From the NCBI GenBank assembly GCA_028709805.1, contig JAQUTL010000003.1, positions 1 through 64,000 on the forward strand: a stretch of 64,000 nucleotides of DNA. The letters are read 5' to 3'. The notes beneath the pieces are model-generated. The model was not told the DNA's origin. It saw nothing but the letters and a program-made list of their open reading frames with translations, and did not search any database. Within the stretch, counting starts at the first letter, position 1; every line of letters begins with the position of its first letter. The position numbers and the translations under genes are program-made. The stretch is from Victivallaceae bacterium (GTDB taxonomy: Bacteria > Verrucomicrobiota > Lentisphaeria > Victivallales > Victivallaceae). Below are positions 34,203-43,041 of the stretch, piece after piece.

Positions 34203-34436
34203 ATGGCGGAACAGCAAGAACTGATTATCCCGGAAAAAGGCAACGGCAAATTGCAAAGATGCAGTCACTGCGGCCATGTGCATTCGGTCTATGCGATCAT
34301 CTGTACCAAATGCTGCCGGGTTCATTACTGGAATTGCGCTTTGGCAATTTTCTGTATATCGTTTATTCTGTCGCTGTGTTGTGCGGTGTTCTGGATGCTT
34401 GCGTTTTTATCGATGTTGCTTGTTAAAACCAGTTAG
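34203..34436 (+). CDS. Small zinc-ribbon membrane protein
   Basis: 77 residues, ATG behind a strong AAGGAGG. The first 40 residues hold a CSHCGH and CTKCC pair spaced like a zinc ribbon (Cys 20, 23, 35, 38) and the rest is one hydrophobic helix pair (about 45-73). No known family recognised. It has its own promoter and stands before the debris region. The function cannot be stated. Confidence 0.7.
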   Translation: MAEQQELIIPEKGNGKLQRCSHCGHVHSVYAIICTKCCRVHYWNCALAIFCISFILSLCCAVFWMLAFLSMLLVKTS

Positions 34437-34448
34437 CCAACAGATCAG

Positions 34449-34583
34449 TCAGAACAGCAGATACTCAGGCATGCCGAGGTATTCGTAAACCGCATTGTCG
34501 GCGTTCTCAAGATGTTTCCCGGACGGCACCCATGACATGATGCTGTTGTCGTTGCCGCCGATATACGGCGCCGGCTTCCGCCC
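34449..34583 (-). pseudogene. C-terminal gene fragment, perhaps prepilin-like
   Basis: On the minus strand about 43 residues ending in YEYLGMPEYLLF and a stop codon read as a protein tail (GGNDNSIMSWVPSGKHLENADNAVYEYL). The reading breaks near 34583 where sequence of another gene begins. The style resembles C-termini of pseudopilin-like secreted proteins of this phylum, but I cannot be certain of the family. Confidence 0.35.
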
Positions 34584-34899
34584 ATGCGCAGGGCGAGTCA
34601 GCCGACGGAATCGAAACCACCGAGATTGAAGTTGAAGCCTACAATATAATCCGTGCGATCGCCAGCGAGGATGTCCCGGTTGAGAATATCGCTTTGCGCG
34701 ATGCCAAGACCTATTGCGCAATCTTGTTCGCTGACAATAACCGCAAACCGATTGTCCGGTTGTATTTCAATAATCCGGAAAAATTGCAGATCGGGATTTT
34801 TGACGGCGACGCGGAGGACAAAATACGACTTGAAAAATCAGCGATCTGTTCGCACTCGGAAGTCGCATCCGCGCCGCGGTAAAGAAATATCTCGAATAA
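34584..34899 (+). pseudogene. C-terminal remnant of a type I restriction-like nuclease, frameshifted
   Basis: The plus-strand frame from about 34597 reads TTEIEVEAYNIIRAIASEDV, then RDAKTYCAILFADNNRKPI and VRLYFNNPEKLQIGIFDGD, which look like the conserved tail of restriction endonuclease-related proteins found near type I systems. After RLEK the frame hits a stop at about 34880; one extra A in the five-A run before it would restore EKISDLFALGSRIRAAVKKYLE ending at 34899. The N-terminal part is missing and the join at about 34583 is to another fragment, so this is debris. Confidence 0.6.
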
Positions 34900-34931
34900 C
34901 CCGCGCATCGCACCATCCGCCGCAACCGCAT

Positions 34932-34960
34932 AAAAAAAGCGCCGTGTTTAACGGCGCTTT
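34932..34960 (-). terminator. Rho-independent terminator of rplM-rpsI-argC
   Basis: Ten-bp stem AAAGCGCCGT / ACGGCGCTTT with loop GTTTA (34936-34960); on the minus strand it is followed by seven T. It lies about 18 bases past the argC stop. Confidence 0.88.
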
Positions 34961-34977
34961 CAAAATCTGCGACAACC

Positions 34978-36006
34978 TCAGAGCAGTCCGGCGGATTCCG
35001 GCAGACCGCACATGATGTTCATGCACTGCACCGCCTGACCGGAGGCTCCTTTGGTCAAATTGTCGATCACCGAGGTGACGATCACTTTGTTGGTGTGCGG
35101 ATCAAGATTGAATCCGATTTCGCAACAGTTGGTCATGGTGACATATTTGGTGTCGCTGCATTTGCCGCGCGCCAGCACCCGGACGAACTGTTCACCGTCA
35201 TAAGCGCGATGGAACGCCGCCTCGATCTTGTCGAGGTCACACCCTTCCGCCGCGTCAAAAATGATCGTTGAATTTATTCCCCGGTTCACCGGAACCAGAT
35301 GCGGAATGAAATTCATCTTTATTTCGTCAACGTGAGCCGCACAGGCCAGTTCCTGCTCCATTTCCGGCAGATGACGATGGCCGAACACCTTGTACGCCTT
35401 CATGCTTTCATTGCATTCCGGGAAAATATAGGCAAGATCGACTTTGCGTCCGGCGCCGGTCACTCCGCTCATCGACGAGGCGATGATGCCGGTGGTTTTC
35501 ACCAGCCCGGCCTCAAGCAGAGGACATGACCCCAGAATCACGCTGGTGACGTAACATCCGGCGCAAGCCACCAGCCGCGCGGTTTTCAGCTGCTCGCGAT
35601 AGCGTTCCGGCTGACCGTAGACCGCCTCTTTGAGCAACTCGGGAGCCGGATGCTCCTGACCGTAGTATTCTTTATATTTCGCGGTCGAGCGAAGCCGGAA
35701 GTCGGCGGAAATATCCACCACCTTCACTCCGTAGCCGAGCAGCGGAATCGCATACTCGGTGGCCAGACCGTGCGGCAGCGCCAGAAACGCCACATCGCAG
35801 ACCTTGGCCAGCTCGGCGGCGTTCGGCTCCACAAAAGTCAACCCCGCCCCGGTGAAGCGTGGAAAAACATTTTCCACGCCATCTCCGGCGTTCTTGCGCG
35901 AGGTGATCGCGGTGATCTGAACGTTCGGGTGACGCAGAAGCAGGCGCAGAAGCTCCTCTCCCGCGTACCCGGCGGCACCGACCACTCCGACTCTGATCTT
36001 CTCCAT
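34978..36006 (-). CDS. argC: N-acetyl-gamma-glutamyl-phosphate reductase
   Basis: 342 residues, the usual ArgC length. Rossmann start VGVVGAAGYAGEELLRLLLRHP, the catalytic Cys in ARLVACAGCYVTS, and the GVTGAGRKVDLAYIFPECNE segment identify it. It reduces N-acetylglutamyl phosphate in arginine synthesis, cytosol. The start is 22 bases after the rpsI stop, so it is probably read from the ribosomal promoter; no other arg gene is in the window. Confidence 0.94.
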   Translation of the reverse strand: MEKIRVGVVGAAGYAGEELLRLLLRHPNVQITAITSRKNAGDGVENVFPRFTGAGLTFVEPNAAELAKVCDVAFLALPHGLATEYAIPLLGYGVKVVDISADFRLRSTAKYKEYYGQEHPAPELLKEAVYGQPERYREQLKTARLVACAGCYVTSVILGSCPLLEAGLVKTTGIIASSMSGVTGAGRKVDLAYIFPECNESMKAYKVFGHRHLPEMEQELACAAHVDEIKMNFIPHLVPVNRGINSTIIFDAAEGCDLDKIEAAFHRAYDGEQFVRVLARGKCSDTKYVTMTNCCEIGFNLDPHTNKVIVTSVIDNLTKGASGQAVQCMNIMCGLPESAGLL

Positions 36007-36027
36007 GCGAAAATCCCTGAATGCAGG

Positions 36028-36423
36028 TTAGCGTTTGGAGAACTGGAAGCGTTTGCGGGCTCCCGGCTGACCGGCCTTCTTGCGTTCCTTGACGCGGGCG
36101 TCGCGGGTAAGCATACCGGCGGCTTTGAGCGTGGGACGGAGATCTTCGTTGAAGATGAGCAGCGCGCGGGCGATGCCGTGGCGCAGTGCGCCGGCCTGTC
36201 CGGCCATGCCGCCGCCGGTGATGGTGGCGAAAATGTCGAACTTATCTTTGCTGTCGACCGTGTCGAGCACCTGCATAATATAGCCGCGAAGCGCTTCGGT
36301 GGTGAAATATTCAGTCCAGTCCTTGCAGTTGATCACGACCTTGCCCGTTCCCGGAGCAATGCGGACGCGGGCGACCGCGCACTTGCGGCGACCGGTGGCC
36401 CAAATCAAATCAGTTTTAGCCAT
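36028..36423 (-). CDS. rpsI: Ribosomal protein uS9
   Basis: 131 residues with the typical WATGRRKCAVARVRI start, TGGGMAGQAGALRHGIARAL middle and basic KRFQFSKR tail that contacts the P-site tRNA. It follows rplM by 7 bases, the conserved order. Confidence 0.96.
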   Translation of the reverse strand: MAKTDLIWATGRRKCAVARVRIAPGTGKVVINCKDWTEYFTTEALRGYIMQVLDTVDSKDKFDIFATITGGGMAGQAGALRHGIARALLIFNEDLRPTLKAAGMLTRDARVKERKKAGQPGARKRFQFSKR

Positions 36424-36430
36424 TTGTCAT

Positions 36431-36862
36431 TTACTCCAAAGTAAGTTTACGGGGTTGCTGGGCGGTGTGCGGATGCTCCTCGCCGGCATAGACGCGGAGT
36501 TTGCCGAACTGGGCGCGGCCGAGCCGGCCTTTCGGCATCATGCCCCATACGGCCTCTTCAATTATGCGCTCCGGGTTCTTCTCGCGGACTTCCTTGGCGC
36601 TGACGACTTTGCGTCCGCCCGGATAGCCGCTGAAGCTCTCGTACTGCTTCTCGGTGCTCTTGCGGCCGGTGAAGACCGCCTTCTTCGCGTTGATGACGAT
36701 CACAAACGCGCCGGTGTCGATATGGGGGGTATAAGTCGGCTTATCCTTGCCGCGCAATGCGTTGGCGATAAGCACGGCCAAACGACCCACCGGGGCTTCC
36801 GACGCGTCCACGATCACGTGTTCGCGCTTGATCTCGCCGGTTTTTGCCAGATAAGTTTTCAT
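36431..36862 (-). CDS. rplM: Ribosomal protein uL13
   Basis: 143 residues from ATG 36862 with AGGA upstream; the frame to 36928 is untypical of L13. DASEAPVGRLAVLIANALRGKDKPTYTPH and the PKGRLGRAQFGKLRVYAGEEHPH stretch are characteristic. First gene of the rplM-rpsI-argC operon. Confidence 0.96.
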   Translation of the reverse strand: MKTYLAKTGEIKREHVIVDASEAPVGRLAVLIANALRGKDKPTYTPHIDTGAFVIVINAKKAVFTGRKSTEKQYESFSGYPGGRKVVSAKEVREKNPERIIEEAVWGMMPKGRLGRAQFGKLRVYAGEEHPHTAQQPRKLTLE

Positions 36863-36903
36863 TTCACAGTTTTCCTGATTTGTTTTTGTTCGGCGGAGTC
36901 TTT

Positions 36904-36937
36904 GGAAAGCGGCTTTTACCGAAGCCATCGGCTTTCC
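36904..36937 (-). promoter_or_regulatory. Structured leader of rplM, possible L13 regulatory hairpin
   Basis: In the roughly 135-base leader an outer GGAAAGC/GCTTTCC pairing encloses a second GGCTT/AAGCC stem with loop CGGTA. Ribosomal operons are often controlled by binding of a ribosomal protein to the leader; here this is inferred from position only. Confidence 0.4.
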
Positions 36938-37003
36938 GCTCCGTCATCTTTTCCGTCTTGAGCCGCGGCAGATGATCGGATGCCACGACTGTACGGACTA
37001 TTT

Positions 37004-37031
37004 AATTTAGCTCCAAATGTCTGCAAGTCAA
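37004..37031 (-). promoter_or_regulatory. Promoter of rplM-rpsI-argC
   Basis: On the minus strand TTGACT (37026-37031) and TAAATT (37004-37009) with a 16-base spacer, 17 bases past the ddh stop. The leader to rplM is about 135 bases. Confidence 0.5.
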
Positions 37032-37047
37032 GCCGCAAAACGGCGGA

Positions 37048-38043
37048 TTACATGAATTTTTTCAATAAAGTGGCGTGGTCCTGCATGCTGAAGTAGGCCG
37101 GAGGCACGTCAAGAATGGTGAACGCTCCGGATTTTCCCTCGGCGGCCAGGCGGGCGGCGGCGCGGGCGTTGGCGGCCAGAACGTTGCCGGTGGCCTCCGG
37201 ATTGCTGCCCCAGCGGCAGTGGTATTCGACCACGGCAGGATTGCCGGCGCCGGTCGTTCCGGCGGCGATCACGCAGCCGTCGTGCGGGAACCCCTGACAG
37301 TGTTCGGCCAGAAACTCGGCGCTGACAAAGTTTACCGTGGTCTTATAGGGGGCGAAGTAGCCGGGCATGGATTTTATTTCGGCTTCGACCGCCTTGGCAT
37401 CGGCGCCGTCTTCAAGAACAACAAAGCATTCGCGGGTGTGCAGGTCGCCGGCGGCGAATTCACGGTGCGAACCGGCGCGCACTTCGTCGATGGCGGAGTG
37501 AACGGCGTGGGTGTACTGCCGGGCGTCCTTCACCCCCTTGATGGTGCGCAGCGCGTCGGAATGGCCCATGGACAGGCCGCCTTTTTCGGTGAGCCCGTAA
37601 AAACCGCGGGCTATCGCTCCGGGAATGAAGGCGTTGGCCAGGGTGCGCTCCAGCGAAAAGATGCCGGGGTCCCAGCCGGCGGAAATGATCGAAACGTGAC
37701 CGGAGGATTTGGCGGCTTCGTCCATTTTGGCAAAATATTCCGGAATCCGGTCGTGATGGTCGAAACTGTCCACCGTGGTGATGAACTGCGCGAATACCGG
37801 CCCCTGCTTCGGCAGGTCGCTTTTGCTGCCGCCGCAGAGAATGGCGACGTCGGCTTTCAGTCCGTCGATCGCGGCGCGGTCGTTGATGGCGACCACCGGA
37901 AGATTTTTGATTTCCTTCAGCACCCGTTCCGGACTGCGGGAGGCGATGCCGGCCGCTTCAAGATCTGGATTGTTCGCGATTGCCTTCAGCACGCCGCGCC
38001 CGACGTTGCCGAGGCCGACGATCAATATTCTGATTTTTTTCAT
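37048..38043 (-). CDS. ddh: meso-Diaminopimelate dehydrogenase
   Basis: 331 residues. NADP-binding RILIVGLGNVGRGVLKAI at the start, FITTVDSFDHHDRIPEY, SAGWDPGIFSLER and MGHSDALRTIKGVKDARQYT match Ddh, which makes meso-DAP for peptidoglycan and lysine in one step. Such one-step enzymes are found in Bacteroides and Clostridium relatives. It reads on the same strand as rplM and malic enzyme but each has its own spacing. Confidence 0.9.
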   Translation of the reverse strand: MKKIRILIVGLGNVGRGVLKAIANNPDLEAAGIASRSPERVLKEIKNLPVVAINDRAAIDGLKADVAILCGGSKSDLPKQGPVFAQFITTVDSFDHHDRIPEYFAKMDEAAKSSGHVSIISAGWDPGIFSLERTLANAFIPGAIARGFYGLTEKGGLSMGHSDALRTIKGVKDARQYTHAVHSAIDEVRAGSHREFAAGDLHTRECFVVLEDGADAKAVEAEIKSMPGYFAPYKTTVNFVSAEFLAEHCQGFPHDGCVIAAGTTGAGNPAVVEYHCRWGSNPEATGNVLAANARAAARLAAEGKSGAFTILDVPPAYFSMQDHATLLKKFM

Positions 38044-38079
38044 GATTTTTCTGAACCGTATAATTATAGTTTATGTATG

Positions 38080-39417
38080 TCAGTTGCGGTTGGCTGCCTT
38101 GATGCGGTCGGCGACCGTCTGTTCGTAAGTTTCAAGATCCCCGATCATGTGCTTGGCGACGCCGTCGTTCATTGCGGCTTCCGCGACCCGGCGGGCGACC
38201 CGCGGAACCACTCGCGGATCGAACGGCTTGGGAATGACATAAGTGCGCTTCATCGGATTTTCTCCGGCGAACACGCCGTTGGCGTAATCTTCCGGATAGG
38301 CGACCGCCAGACCGGGGAGAATGTCCGCCGGAACCGCTTCACCGGCGACTTCCGCAATGGCGAAGCTGGCGGCGAGTTTCATGTTTTCAGTGATGTCGGT
38401 GGCGCGTACATCGAGTGCGCCGCGGAAGATGCCGGGGAAGCCGAGGACGTTGTTGATCTGATTGGGAAAGTCGGTTCTGCCGGTTCCCACCACGGCGGCT
38501 CCGGCCGCCCACGCGTCGGCCGGGAATATTTCCGGCGTCGGGTTGGCCATGGCGAAGATAACCGCTCCGTCGGCCATGGACTTCACCATTTCAGCGGTTA
38601 CGCAGTTGCCGACCGAGAGACCGAGAAAAACGTCGGCTCCCTTCATGGCGTCGGCCAGGGTTTCGCGGTCGGTATCAACGGCGAAACGCTGCTTTTCGGC
38701 GTTGAGGTCGCCGCGTTTTTTGGAAATGACCCCCTTGGAGTCAAGCATGATGAATTTTGAGCGGTCGGCTCCGGCTTTGATGTAAAATTCGCTGCACGAG
38801 ATTCCGGCGGCTCCGGCTCCGTTGATAACGAAGCGGCAGTCTTCAATCTTTTTGCCGACCAGTTTGAGCGCGTTGAGCAGCGCCGCCAGTGAAATAATGG
38901 CGGTGCCGTGCTGGTCGTCATGAAACACCGGGATATTCATGCGTTTCTTCAGCGTGGTTTCCACCTCAAAACAGGCGGGCGACCCGATGTCTTCAAGGTT
39001 GATGCCGCCGAAGACCGGTTCAAGCCGTTCAACGGTTTCGATGAGTTTTGCCGCATCGGTCCGGCCTTTTTCGTTGAACACTTTCGAGATGCACAGCGGG
39101 ATGGCGTCGATGTCGGCAAAGCGTTTGAACAGCACGCATTTACCCTCCATCACCGGCAGTCCGGCGCCGGGGCCGATGTTGCCGAGTCCGAGCACCGCGG
39201 TGCCGTCGGAAACTACCGCGACCATGTTGCCTTTTGCGGTGTATTCCCAGATTGATTCCGGATGGTTTTTTATCTCCAGACACGGAACCGCCACGCCGGG
39301 AGTGTAGGCCAGCGAAAGATCGCGGGCGGTGGCGCAGGGTTTGGATGAAATGACGTTGAGTTTACCCGGAACCGGAGAACTGTGATAATTCAGCGCGTCC
39401 TGTTGTGCTTTGTCCAT
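38080..39417 (-). CDS. Malic enzyme, MaeB-type without phosphotransacetylase tail
   Basis: 445 residues. N-terminal [39 protein letters not shown], the catalytic HDDQHGTAI, and the NAD(P) fold [11 protein letters not shown] mark malate dehydrogenase (oxaloacetate-decarboxylating). At 445 residues it lacks the phosphotransacetylase-like domain of MaeB. It turns malate into pyruvate and CO2 with NAD(P)H production. Cofactor preference cannot be read from the sequence. Confidence 0.9.
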   Translation of the reverse strand: MDKAQQDALNYHSSPVPGKLNVISSKPCATARDLSLAYTPGVAVPCLEIKNHPESIWEYTAKGNMVAVVSDGTAVLGLGNIGPGAGLPVMEGKCVLFKRFADIDAIPLCISKVFNEKGRTDAAKLIETVERLEPVFGGINLEDIGSPACFEVETTLKKRMNIPVFHDDQHGTAIISLAALLNALKLVGKKIEDCRFVINGAGAAGISCSEFYIKAGADRSKFIMLDSKGVISKKRGDLNAEKQRFAVDTDRETLADAMKGADVFLGLSVGNCVTAEMVKSMADGAVIFAMANPTPEIFPADAWAAGAAVVGTGRTDFPNQINNVLGFPGIFRGALDVRATDITENMKLAASFAIAEVAGEAVPADILPGLAVAYPEDYANGVFAGENPMKRTYVIPKPFDPRVVPRVARRVAEAAMNDGVAKHMIGDLETYEQTVADRIKAANRN

Positions 39418-39482
39418 GATTAAGACCTCGTAGATTGGTGTTTATCTGCAATCTGATAATATAACACGCGAAACGGCTTTTT

Positions 39483-40901
39483 TCAACGGGTGTAAACGTT
39501 TATCATCATAATGGCTTCGAGTTGGGCGATGGCTTTTTCAAAGTCGGTGACGGCCGAGGCGTAGCTGGTTTGAATGGCAACGTAGTATTCCTGTACTTTG
39601 TCGATGCGGTCAACGCTGGCGTGATAGTTGAGATAACGCTTTTCCACCAGATTGCGCTGCAGCTCGGCTTCGGGCAGCAGAGCGCGGTAAATCCGGTATT
39701 TTTCCCAGGCGGTTTCGTAATTCGAGTAGGCGGAGCGGATATCGTTGATGATTTTCAGATAGGTTTCCGCCATCTGGAATTCAGCGACGGCGAACAGCGT
39801 CTGCATTTCGCGCATGGCGTTGTAGCGGGCCAAGCCGTTGAACAGCAGAAGCTCGGCGTGTATGCCGTAGTAGATCGAATTTTGACTGTAAGTGGAATGG
39901 CGGACCCGATAGTCGGAATAATGCGAATTGAATTGATTGTTGTCATATTGGAAGTCGCCGTAAACGGTCGGAAAATAGGAGCTGTAGCTTTTCATTTTAT
40001 TATAATAGGCGATTTCGAGCATCTGCTCCATGATGTGCATTTCCGGACTGTTCTGCAGCGCGATGGATATGCAGCTGTCCACGCCGTAATACATGCGTTC
40101 GAGCTTGTCGGGAAACGGTTCGAATTCGAGGCTGCCGGGCAGGGCGCCTTCGCTGTATCCCATGAGTTGAGACAATGCGTAGCTGGAGATGTTTCCGCTG
40201 TTCACGGCGTCGAGCAGCGCGGTTTCACCGAGTCCGGCGAAGATGATGAAGTTGAGCCGTTCGTCTTCCGGGCGTTTCCCGGAGGCCACTTCCGGAGCGA
40301 CTATTCCCAGCAGCTTCTGCTGAAATACGATGTTGGCGTTTTGAATGCGCCGGATTTCCCCGGCGTACTGGATATCGTAATAAGCGTAGGCGACGGCCCG
40401 CTTGAGCATGCAGAGCACGCGCATGCGTTCGGCGGCGGCCCGCTTGTATTCGCTGGACGAGGACAGAACATTCAGGTAGCGGGCGAAGCCGTCAAACAGC
40501 AGCCACGACGCGGTCAGCGTAGCGTGCGACTGGAACGTCGTTTCCCTTCCGGCGATGTTCATTGGCGGGTTGTGCATGTCGTTGGCGCCGGAAACGGTCT
40601 GTCCGGTGGCGACGCCGGCGTAAATTTCCGGCGAATAGGCGCCGAGCGCCTGATAATAGCGCATTCGCGCCGCGTTGACGAAATGATAGGCGGCCAGATA
40701 GTTCTGGTTGTTCATTTCCGCGATTTTTTTCGCGGTATCCAGTTTGAGGATCTTTTCCTCAAGCAGGATGCGGTCGGTGGCCGCGCGGTTTTCCGGTGTG
40801 AACTTTGTCGACAGCAGCGCTGGTTCCGGCGGTTGATACTGATAGCATCCTCCGGCCAGAACCACGGCACAAAGATACAGTGAAAGCGGGAGCTTCTTCA
40901 T
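39483..40901 (-). CDS. TolC-family outer-membrane factor, lipoprotein
   Basis: 472 residues, lipobox VLAGGC at about 19 like CusC/OprM. Coiled-coil TolC repeats: RAATDRILLEEKILKLDTAKKIAEMNNQNY and later INDIRSAYSNYETAWEKYRIYRALLPEAELQRNLVEKRY. Tyr-rich middle part. It would form an outer-membrane channel trimer. The adjoining unknown gene upstream (40971-42461) and this gene are 69 bases apart on one strand; no inner-membrane or periplasmic partner is beside it, so it may serve the efflux genes at 47-51 kb. Confidence 0.78.
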   Translation of the reverse strand: MKKLPLSLYLCAVVLAGGCYQYQPPEPALLSTKFTPENRAATDRILLEEKILKLDTAKKIAEMNNQNYLAAYHFVNAARMRYYQALGAYSPEIYAGVATGQTVSGANDMHNPPMNIAGRETTFQSHATLTASWLLFDGFARYLNVLSSSSEYKRAAAERMRVLCMLKRAVAYAYYDIQYAGEIRRIQNANIVFQQKLLGIVAPEVASGKRPEDERLNFIIFAGLGETALLDAVNSGNISSYALSQLMGYSEGALPGSLEFEPFPDKLERMYYGVDSCISIALQNSPEMHIMEQMLEIAYYNKMKSYSSYFPTVYGDFQYDNNQFNSHYSDYRVRHSTYSQNSIYYGIHAELLLFNGLARYNAMREMQTLFAVAEFQMAETYLKIINDIRSAYSNYETAWEKYRIYRALLPEAELQRNLVEKRYLNYHASVDRIDKVQEYYVAIQTSYASAVTDFEKAIAQLEAIMMINVYTR

Positions 40902-40970
40902 GGCTACCCTCCTCGGCTTGCAAATTTCTCCTCTGAAAATAAATTAGCATGACCGGCGAGGTTATGCAAA

Positions 40971-42461
40971 TCAGAAATCCGGGTCTCCGACGTAGTTTAT
41001 TCTTTTTATTCCGTTGCGTGACAAGACCAGCCGGTAGCGGGTATAGCGGTCCTCGTGCCCCTCCATCGAATAGTGCATCACGATGTTCACATGGTAGACC
41101 CGCTTGCCCTGAACAACGTGCACTGTTTCGCGGGTGTCGTCCGGCACGAACACCGGGCGCTCCGGGTTGTCCATCTTCATCAGAAAATTACGGACGTTCA
41201 ACCGCATGATGTCCACAATGCCTTCAATTTCAAAGTCGCCGGCAAATTCGCGGCGCACCTCGGCTTTGAGCTTCACCCGGCGGCGCGACAGTATCACCTG
41301 TTCCCCGAAGCAGCCGTTTTCAAGGTTGGACAGATAGACCCGGTTGCGGACTTTCGAGACCACCTCCGGCACTTCGCTCTCCTTGATGAAGCGGAACCCT
41401 TCGCGGCATTCTCCCACTTCCCGGCCGGACGCGTCATACATCTTGATTTTATAGTCGTACATGAAGCGGCGGGCTTTCTGGTAGAGGTAGGCCTTGGACA
41501 GCTCCTTGACCCGGTCTTTGCCCATGTAGGCGATTACCAGCACCAGCAGGACGACAAGGGAAAATTCCCGCATCAGTATGTCGCGGGTGAAATAGGCGAT
41601 CAGCGCGGCGAAGGTCATTGCCAGCCCGGCGGCCAGGCCGAATATCATATTTTCGAGCAGCACGCCGTCTTTTCTGGTGGCGGTATTGAGGAACAGGACG
41701 CTGGCCATGGCTTTTTTCAGCACGCCTTCCCGGTAGAGCAGCTCTTCGTTGTTGCCGTCAACCATCGGGATGGACGGATAGCGGCGGCGTTTCCGGTAGG
41801 CGATTTCGGCGCGGCAGAGCTCGACAAGTTTACGCTGTGCGTCGGACTTCCATGCCGGCTGGCCGTCTTTCAGCGCGAACCACAGTTGATAGCGGTATTT
41901 ATTGATGTTTATGCTCAAAAATTCGTCGGCATGGTGAAACAGCTCCAGCGCGGCGGCCGGCGGTTCGGCGGCGGTCAGTTGTTTTTCCAGCAGTCGGAAG
42001 TTGTGCAGTATGGCGGCGGCGGCGGCGAGATATTGTTTGAACCGCTCCCTGCCGGCGGGGGCGGCCAGTTGCGCCACGACGTCCTCCGCTTCGTCGCGCA
42101 GCGAGCTTTTCATGATCGAACTGAACATTTTAAGCCGTTTTGTGTAGTGGTCAAGACCGTCGGCGGCGTTGTCGGCCAGTTCCTGTATGCCGGCGGAGAG
42201 CAACGCGAGGGGGGAGGAGTCGCCGGCGCCGATTTCAGCGAGTCCGAGCGCGGGGGTCTTGAGGCGGATATAGTCTCTGACGTCGGTGTAGAAGTTGGTC
42301 GGCGTGTAAGTCGAGCTGTTAACGTCCAGGCTGTTGGGCAGAAATATATAGGCGTCGACGCTGTAGGCGTTGAGTTTCTGTTTTTCCGACGCCGGATAAT
42401 TGAATTTCAGCTCAAGCTGATATTTGTCGTGCTGGGTGAACGACTCGGAGAAATTGTACAT
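40971..42461 (-). CDS. Unknown inner-membrane protein
   Basis: 496 residues, ATG with GGGAG five bases upstream. The first 200 residues are soluble; two hydrophobic helices lie near 276-300 and 302-320 (MIFGLAAGLAMTFAALIAYF, EFSLVVLLVLVIAYM) and the rest is a soluble domain with FVPDDTRETVHVVQGKRVYHVNIVMHYS. I do not recognise the family. The capsid module begins divergently 109 bases away, and the TolC-like gene follows on the same strand. Confidence 0.65.
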   Translation of the reverse strand: MYNFSESFTQHDKYQLELKFNYPASEKQKLNAYSVDAYIFLPNSLDVNSSTYTPTNFYTDVRDYIRLKTPALGLAEIGAGDSSPLALLSAGIQELADNAADGLDHYTKRLKMFSSIMKSSLRDEAEDVVAQLAAPAGRERFKQYLAAAAAILHNFRLLEKQLTAAEPPAAALELFHHADEFLSININKYRYQLWFALKDGQPAWKSDAQRKLVELCRAEIAYRKRRRYPSIPMVDGNNEELLYREGVLKKAMASVLFLNTATRKDGVLLENMIFGLAAGLAMTFAALIAYFTRDILMREFSLVVLLVLVIAYMGKDRVKELSKAYLYQKARRFMYDYKIKMYDASGREVGECREGFRFIKESEVPEVVSKVRNRVYLSNLENGCFGEQVILSRRRVKLKAEVRREFAGDFEIEGIVDIMRLNVRNFLMKMDNPERPVFVPDDTRETVHVVQGKRVYHVNIVMHYSMEGHEDRYTRYRLVLSRNGIKRINYVGDPDF

Positions 42462-42570
42462 ACCGCTCCCTCTTCCTCATTTATAAATAATAATATAGCA
42501 TTTTCGCCGGACATTTCAAATCCTCCGGGTTGACAACCGTCATGCGGACAGACCAAGGAGGTTTTTCAAT

Positions 42571-43008
42571 ATGGAAATGAATGAAATCATCGCCAAAGCG
42601 GTGCATGAACGGCTGTCGGCCGAAGAGTGCGCCAGACTGGCCGAGTTCTGCACCGACGGCGAAAAAGTCCGTCATGAACTCGTGCAGCTCAAGCGGCGCG
42701 CCCGGATCGCGGAGATCGCCGGCGACCGCCGTTTTTCCGACCCCGACTACCTGGATTATCTGGCCGGAAAAAATCAGATCGACCTTGACGATCCGGCCAA
42801 AGTCGACGCTTTTATGACCGGTCTTGCCGCCACTCTGCCGGGATTCTTTACGCTGCCTCTGGCCTCCGGCGCCGGCGGCGGCAATGAAAATCCCGCTTCC
42901 GGCGGAGTTCAACCGGAAAACACCAAGTCGGACGGCGGCGCGCCGTCCGGCCCCCGCAATGTCAACGGCATCGCCAGACTGCTTGAAACCGCTCCTGAAA
43001 TCTTATAA
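42571..43008 (+). CDS. Phage scaffold-like protein of the capsid module
   Basis: 145 residues, ATG behind AAGGAGG. A helical N-terminal half with charged heptad-like runs (MNEIIAKAVHERLSAEECARLAEF, EKVRHELVQLKRRARIAEIAG), a linker rich in Gly, Asn and Pro, then a short C-terminal helix. Size, position directly before the capsid gene and the layout fit phage scaffolding/decoration proteins such as DUF4355 types. The inference rests on gene order more than on motifs. Confidence 0.6.
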   Translation: MEMNEIIAKAVHERLSAEECARLAEFCTDGEKVRHELVQLKRRARIAEIAGDRRFSDPDYLDYLAGKNQIDLDDPAKVDAFMTGLAATLPGFFTLPLASGAGGGNENPASGGVQPENTKSDGGAPSGPRNVNGIARLLETAPEIL

Positions 43009-43041
43009 CAACCCCCAATAAAACAAAAAGGGAAAAACAAC

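Noticed and set aside
37075-38760. 561-residue plus-strand ORF
   Set aside because: It runs antisense to ddh and malic enzyme, both of which are clear. Long antisense frames are common in this GC-rich sequence.
39522-40883. 453-residue plus-strand ORF
   Set aside because: Antisense to the TolC-like gene, which shows family motifs and a lipobox.
41055-42533. 492-residue plus-strand ORF
   Set aside because: Antisense to the unknown membrane protein, which has a good ribosome site; the His/Phe/Gly-rich translation is typical of reverse-strand reading.
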